Source of the DNA: Rutidosis leptorrhynchoides
Lineage: Eukaryota; Streptophyta; Magnoliopsida; Asterales; Asteraceae
Reading direction: 5' to 3'
Assembly: GCF_046630445.1 (NCBI RefSeq)
Contig: NC_092336.1
Location: forward strand, 507,643,001-507,707,000
Length of the DNA stretch: 64,000 nt
Both the position numbers and the translations under genes were made by a program. Positions 62,145-64,000 of the stretch are shown piece after piece. How positions within the stretch are numbered: the stretch's first letter is position 1; each line of letters opens with the position of its first letter. The notes beneath the pieces are model-generated. The model was not told where the DNA came from and did not search any database. It worked only from the letters and a program-made list of their open reading frames with translations.

Positions 62145-64000
62145 ATGTTAAGAAGGATGCTATCAAGGAATTACTCAAGAAAAACGGTAAATTTCTACAC
62201 ATAAACACCATTTAATCCGAAAATTAGTGTTCTTGAGCAATTTTATACCCAATTCGATTTTGATGCTTTTTAGTGTAATTATGCTTAAATTGTTTATGTA
62301 TTATGCTTGTATAACCTAGATTGATGCTATTTAACATGATTAGAAGCCTTAAACTTCAAATTTTGAGTAATCTAGGGTTTGTGTTCTTGAGCAATTTGGG
62401 GCTTTTTGATATAAACAGGTTATGGCCGATTTTTGTCTTGAATTATTGCTAAATTAAGTAGTGTAACATATTTAGGTAGTTAAATGATCCAAACTTTGAG
62501 CCTAAACATGATTTTGAGAATTAAAGTGGACTTTTTCAAGTCTAAAATTCATGAACTTGATTTTTGAGAGATAATGCCATTTGAAACTTGTTTAATTACT
62601 AGTAATGATTATTTTGACATGTTATTTGAGTTGAATGCTTATGAACTTGGCGATCATTTTCGTATATGCTTATTTGAAAAAGTGTAGATTTGATGAAAAA
62701 ATGAAAATGAGCATAAGTTTGATATAAATTGATCATGTCATTGTAATTATTTTGATTGATGATTTTGCTGACACTAATGCATATTTGGATGCACAAAAAT
62801 TGTGTTTGATGTGTTTTGCAGACTGAAAGGGGTGAATCTTCATCCCAAGCTCGCAATGCTCCTGCTGAGAATGCGGAACAACGGGAGGTGGATAGCTATT
62901 ATAAACAAGATATACCTCATCCAGTTATGACATTTTCTGATATGCACTTGGAAGATTTGCACCAGAACTTGAGATTTGACAGACGTTGGATAGATTATCC
63001 AAAATACCAAAGGGGCTTGCATACTCTTCATTCTAAAGCTGTTGAAGTACCTAGGGTAATAGAATGGGAACCGTTAGAAGCTGTAGAATTGGCCGGGCCA
63101 ATTAGAGAATTACTTACACAGAGGTATGGTAATTCTACTTTTAACGATTGGGTACGATTATTCAGCATGCGTAGACCTGTATATAAAGTATGGTGTGAAG
63201 AATTATTGTGTAGTATAGAAATAAATGATCGGGTAGTTAGTTTAACCGATCTATCTTTTATTAGATTTTTGTTAGGAGGTTCGATGCGCCACATGTCTTT
63301 ACTAGACATGGCTCAGGCTTTACGTATATATACGCCTGAGGAGTTAGCATCTGCCGATTGTAGAGGGTTGATACTAAATGGTAGAAAGATAGACGAAAAT
63401 TTTGATACGCATGGTGTATGGAGTCAAATGACTAGCCATCACCGATTTAAAGGGGGAAATTACTCTTATTTGGATATAGATAGAGCAGAGTTAAGAGTAA
63501 TTCATAGGTTTTTAGCCAATTCGATTACACAACGAGGTAAGAACAAGGAAAAGGTAAATGAACATGATTTGTTTTACCACATGTGTATTCGAGACCCACA
63601 AAGCTGTAAGTATACCTTATTGTGTGGGTTATTATTTATCAGCTATGGTTAGGGGGATGAGACCGCATAGCATAATAGGAGGTGGTATATTTATTACTTT
63701 GATTGCTGAATATCTCGGTGTGGATATAAGTCGGGGGGATTATTAGTCGAAGAACCAGAACCCCGCGATACAATAGGTTTAAATGTATACCATGGTGCGA
63801 AGGTTTTGAAGAGGCGAAATAACGCCGCAGTACAATACCATGGTAGACATCCACAGGTTGAGAGAAACCAACAGCCAGGTAATGTGGGAGGAGGAAATGA
63901 AATGACATAAATGCAAAGGTTTATAGCTTCACAAGAGTATGAAAATGCTAGACATCGAGCATTTGAAGATTGGAAAGTTCATCAAAATCAAATCATAGCT
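62145..64000 (+). pseudogene. Two-exon Athila ORF-1-like gene of element B, frameshifted
   Basis: Exon 1 is 62145-62186 (14 codons, MLRRMLSRNYSRKT). The intron is 62187-62821 and exon 2 starts at 62822, phase 0, exactly as in A. Relative to A, exon 2 has a 2-nt deletion near 63603 and a 1-nt loss in a G run near 63737, each giving an early stop, and more changes near 63905. It is open to the window end only in pieces. The upstream splice sites remain intact. Confidence 0.85.

Larger units (their letters stand above)
51224..64000 (+). mobile_element. Second Athila-type element (B), decayed, 3' end outside the window
   Basis: Collinear with element A over its whole visible length: LTR, primer site, leader, gag-pol, small ORF, repeat-rich spacer and two-exon downstream gene. 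The gag-pol is interrupted by five nonsense codons and the downstream gene by two frameshifts. The 3' LTR and target duplication lie beyond 64000 (the left flank is TAAGC). Confidence 0.93.

Overview
This window is nuclear DNA of a flowering plant. It holds one intron-rich host gene, AT-rich intergenic DNA, dense nested LTR retrotransposons, MULE/hAT-type DNA elements and tRNA-derived SINEs. The style of the LTR families suggests a eudicot, possibly Asteraceae. That is inference, not proof.

Layout. 1-4955: the right part of a Mutator-like element (MULE) that carries a broken DUF1985/ULP1-type gene on + and the N-terminus of a MULE transposase on -. The gene is split by a 2,645-bp solo LTR (690-3334, TSD AGTCA). 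6678-11052: a 12-exon MAP65 (microtubule-bundling) gene, the only convincing host gene. 11699-12549: a short non-autonomous element with inverted termini. 12844-19539: a complete, young Ty1/copia element on -, with one nonsense codon in gag (TSD ATACT). 19888-21832: a fold-back element with ~220-bp inverted arms, itself hit by a 568-bp hAT-like element. 22-31 kb: AT-rich, mostly non-coding DNA with microsatellites, SINE-like copies, a perfect 68-bp inverted repeat and fragments of older LTR elements. 31205-33169: a solo LTR on - (TSD ATCAA). 33778-50685: a full-length, apparently intact and very young Athila-type Ty3/gypsy element (called A; TSD ATGCA). 51224-64000: a second, decayed Athila-type element (B) that runs off the window.

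How element A is built. Near-identical 1,979-bp LTRs flank a tRNA-Asp-type primer site, a 1.4-kb leader, one 1,868-residue gag-protease-RT-RNaseH-integrase ORF, a small 138-residue basic zinc-knuckle ORF, and a two-exon downstream gene (Athila ORF-1/env position). The first exon of that gene has only 14 codons and is followed by a 637-bp intron. Element B keeps the same layout: five nonsense codons in gag-pol, two frameshifts in the downstream gene, but an intact small ORF.

Most notable non-coding structure. (i) A tandem array of about 13 hairpin units in the 690-3334 LTR, where the stem sequence changes from unit to unit but both arms change together. (ii) Pairs of GC-rich perfect palindromes just upstream of the LTR TATA box, in the leader, and upstream of the downstream gene of the Athila-type elements; an unrelated LTR carries analogous pairs of different sequence. 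(iii) Hairpin-forming CGCAAG repeats confined to the introns and flanks of the MULE genes. These are by-eye observations that need folding and alignment tests.
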